DNA of 64,000 nucleotides from Nemertoderma westbladi. Taxonomy: Eukaryota; Xenacoelomorpha; Nemertodermatida; Nemertodermatidae. Below, piece by piece: positions 61,025-64,000 of this stretch. Position 1 is the first letter of the stretch, and every line of letters starts with the position of its first letter. The notes beneath the pieces were generated by a model, which was given only the letters and a program-made list of their open reading frames with translations, ran no database searches and was not told where the DNA came from. The position numbers were made by a program, and so were the translations under genes. The stretch is taken from the NCBI GenBank assembly GCA_032718475.1, contig JAUCBJ010007457.1:1-64000 (forward strand). Reading direction: 5' to 3'.

Positions 61025-64000
61025 AAAGAACCCAACATTCACTAGCTGAAAAATAACGTAACTTTCACTAGCTGAGAAAGAACGTAACTTTCACTAGCTG
61101 AGAAAGAACGTAACTTTCACTAGCTGAGAAAGAACGTAACTTTCACTAGCTGAGAAAGAACGTAACTTTCACTAGCTGAGAAAGAACGTAACTTTCACTA
61201 GCTGAGAAAGAACGTAACTTTCACTAGCTGAGAAAGAACGTAACTTTCACTAGCTGAGAAAGAACGTAACTTTCACTAGCTGAGAAAGAACGTAACTTTC
61301 ACTAGCTGAGAAAGAACGTAACTTTCACTAGCTGAGAAAGAACGCATCTTTCACTAGCTGAGAAAGAACGTAACTTTCACTAGCTGAGAAAGAACGTAAC
61401 TTTCACTAGCTGAGAAAGAACGTAACTTTCACTAGCTGAGAAAGAACGTAACTTTCACTAGCTGAGAAAGAACGTAACTTTCACTAGCTGAGAAAGAACT
61501 AACTTTCTCTAGCTGAGAAAGAACGTAACTTTCTTTAGCTGAGAAAGAACGTAACTTTCACTAGCTGAGAAAGAACGTAACTTTCACTAGCTGAGAAAGA
61601 ACGTAACTTTCACTAGCTGAGAAAGAACGTAACTTTCTTTAGCTGAGAAAGAACGTAACTTTCACTAGCTGAGAAAGAACGTAACTTTCACTAGCTGAGA
61701 AAGAACGTAACTTTCACTAGCTGAGAAAGAACGTAACTTTCACTAGCTGAGAAAGAACGTAACTTTCACTAGCTGAGAAAGAACGTAACTTTCACTAGCT
61801 GAGAAAGAACGTAACTTTCATTAGCTGAGAAAGAAAGTAACTTTCACTAGCTGAGAAAGAACGTAACTTTCCCTAGCTGAGAAAGAAAGTAACTTTCACT
61901 AGCTGAGAAAGAACACAACATTCACTAGCTGAGAAAGAACGTAACTTTCACTAGCTGAGAAAGAACGTAACTTTCCCTAGGTGAGAAAGAACGTAACTTT
62001 CACTAGCTGAGAAAGAACGTAACTTTCTCTAGCTGAGAAAGAACGTAACTTTCACTAGCTGAGAAAGAACTAACTTTCTCTAGCTGAGAAAGAACGCAAC
62101 TTTCACTAGCTGAGAAAGAACTAACTTTCTCTAGCTGAGAAAGAACGCAACTTTCACTAGCTGAGAAAGAACGTAACTTTCCCTAGCTGAGAAAGAACGT
62201 AACTTTCACTAGCTGAGAAAGAACGTAACTTTCACTAGCTGAGAAAGAACGTAACTTTCTTTAGCTGAGAAAGAACGTAACTTTCACTAGCTGAGAAAGA
62301 ACGTAACTTTCACTAGCTGAGAAAGAACGTAACTTTCACTAGCTGAGAAAGAACGTAACTTTCTTTAGCTGAGAAAGAACGTAACTTTCACTAGCTGAGA
62401 AAGAACGTAACTTTCACTTGCTGAGAAAGAACGTAACTTTCACTAGCTGAGAAAGAACTAACTTTCTCTAGTTGAGAAAGAACGCAACTTTCACTAGCTG
62501 AGAAAGAACTAACTTTCTCTAGCTGAGAAAGAACGCAACTTTCACTAGCTGAGAAAGAACGTAACTTTCCCTAGCTGAGAAAGAACGTAACTTTCACTAG
62601 CTGAGAAAGAACGTAACTTTCACTAGCTGAGAAAGAACGTAACTTTCTTTAGCTGAGAAAGAACGTAACTTTCACTAGCTGAGAAAGAACGTAACTTTCT
62701 CTAGCTGAGAAAGAACGTAACTTTCACTAGCTGAGAAAGAACGTAACTTTCACTAGCTGAGAAAGAACGTAACTTTCTTTAGCTGAGAAAGAACGTAACT
62801 TTCACTAGCTGAGAAAGAACGTAACTTTCTCTAGCTGAGAAAGAACGTAACTTTCATTAGCTGAGAAAGAACGTAACTTTCACTAGCTGAGAAAGAACGT
62901 AACTTTCACTAGCTGAGAAATAACGTAACTTTCTCTAGCTGAGAAAGAACGTAACTTTCATTAGCTGAGAAAGAACGTAACTTTCACTAGCTGAGAAAGA
63001 ACGTAACTTTCATTAGCTGAGAAAGAACGTAACTTTCACTAGCTGAGAAAGAACGTAACTTTCTTTAGCTGAGAAAGAACGTAACTTTCACTAGCTGAGA
63101 AAGAACGTAACTTTCTCTAGCTGAGAAAGAACGTAACTTTCATTAGCTGAGAAAGAACGTAACTTTCACTAGCTGAGAAAGAACGTAACTTTCACTAGCT
63201 GAGAAAGAACGTAACTTTCTTTAGCTGAGAAAGAACGTAACTTTCACTAGCTGAGAAAGAACGTAACTTTCTCTAGCTGAGAAAGAACGTAACTTTCACT
63301 AGCTGAGAAAGAACGTAACTTTCACTAGCTGAGAAAGAACGTAACTTTCTTTAGCTGAGAAAGAACGTAACTTTCACTAGCTGAGAAAGAACGTAACTTT
63401 CCCTAGCTGAGAAAGAACGTAACTTTCACTAGCTGAGAAAGAACGTAACTTTCACTAGCTGAGAAAGAACGTAACTTTCCCTAGCTGAGAAAGAACGTAA
63501 CTTTCACTAGCTGAGAAAGAACGTAACTTTCACTAGCTGAGAAAGAACGTAACTTTCTTTAGCTGAGAAAGAACGTAACTTTCACTAGCTGAGAAAGAAC
63601 GTAACTTTCTCTAGCTGAGAAAGAACGTAACTTTCATTAGCTGAGAAAGAACGTAACTTTCACTAGCTGAGAAAGAACGTAACTTTCACTAGCTGAGAAA
63701 GAACGTAACTTTCACTAGCTGAGAAAGAACGTAACTTTCACTAGCTGAGAAAGAACGTAACTTTCACTAGCTGAGAAAGAACGTAACTTTCCCTAGCTGA
63801 GAAAGAACGTAACTTTCCCTAGCTGAGAAAGAACGTAACTTTCACTAGCTGAGAAAGAACGTAACTTTCACTAGCTGAGAAAGAACGTAACTTTCTTTAG
63901 CTGAGAAAGAACGTAACTTTCACTAGCTGAGAAAGAACGTAACTTTCACTAGCTGAGAAAGAACGTAACTTTCCCTAGCTGAGAAAGAACGTAACTTTCA
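61025..64000. repeat. 26-bp tandem array, about 114 copies, running off the right edge
   Basis: Unit CTGAGAAAGAACGTAACTTT plus CACTAG, with variants CTTTCTCTAG, CTTTCTTTAG, CTTTCCCTAG and a 2-bp deletion AACTAACTTT. GAAAG-AACGTAA-CTTTC within each unit can pair, extended by CTAG on both sides. Variants recur in blocks (for example the CTTTCTTTAG copies every few units), indicating higher-order repeats of several units. No coding sense. Confidence 0.97.

Noticed and set aside
61025-64000. CRISPR-like regular direct repeats
   Set aside because: Units are contiguous with no unique spacers, and the window is an animal gene.
58124-64000. Search for the CH1 exons of filamin
   Set aside because: No minus-strand segment resembled the CH1 start; it presumably lies right of the window.

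Overview
This is eukaryotic, animal nuclear DNA. Small exons sit in long, AT-rich, repeat-filled introns, and two fragments of a non-LTR retrotransposon lie at the left edge. The species cannot be read from the sequence. A bilaterian invertebrate is the best guess, and a lophotrochozoan only a weak one.

The backbone is one minus-strand gene, filamin. Nine exons (58123 down to 2387) encode, in order, the end of CH1 plus most of CH2, the end of the actin-binding domain and its linker, filamin Ig repeats 1 to 4, and the start of repeat 5. They are collinear with vertebrate filamin-A, and every splice junction keeps the reading frame. The first part of CH1 lies right of the window, and repeats 5 to 24 lie to the left. 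About 1.9 kb of coding sequence is spread over 56 kb.

Inside the 16.5-kb intron between the Ig-2 and Ig-3 exons, on the same strand, is an uninterrupted reading frame of about 15.3 kb (34408 to 19089, about 5,105 codons). It encodes a giant protein made of hundreds of short D/N-G turn repeats of the type GPDGKPL. It has an in-frame, phase-compatible splice acceptor, a stop codon, and an AATAAA 17 bases after the stop. The simplest reading is an alternative last exon, giving a filamin N-terminus (actin-binding domain plus Ig 1-2) fused to a giant tail of about 5,100 residues. A nested independent gene starting at the ATG at 34421 is the alternative. This is the most remarkable object in the window.

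The introns are built mostly of tandem arrays: 51 bp (3258-9730), about 50 bp (10320-11267), 7 bp (12003-13203), 27 bp (13713-14009), 59 bp (14995-18161), 24 bp (35398-54119, 18.7 kb), 30-31 bp (56240-57758), 75 bp (59145-60355) and 26 bp (61025 to the right edge). Several begin exactly at a filamin 5' splice site. In three of them the unit is a copy of the exon's last bases plus the splice donor, so the intron carries tens of decoy donors. A fourth starts at the donor with a donor-like unit, and a fifth intron shows a 55-bp nascent version. This recurring architecture within one gene is the second main finding.

Almost all other long open frames are artefacts of tandem units whose length is a multiple of three, or shadows on the antisense strand of the giant exon.
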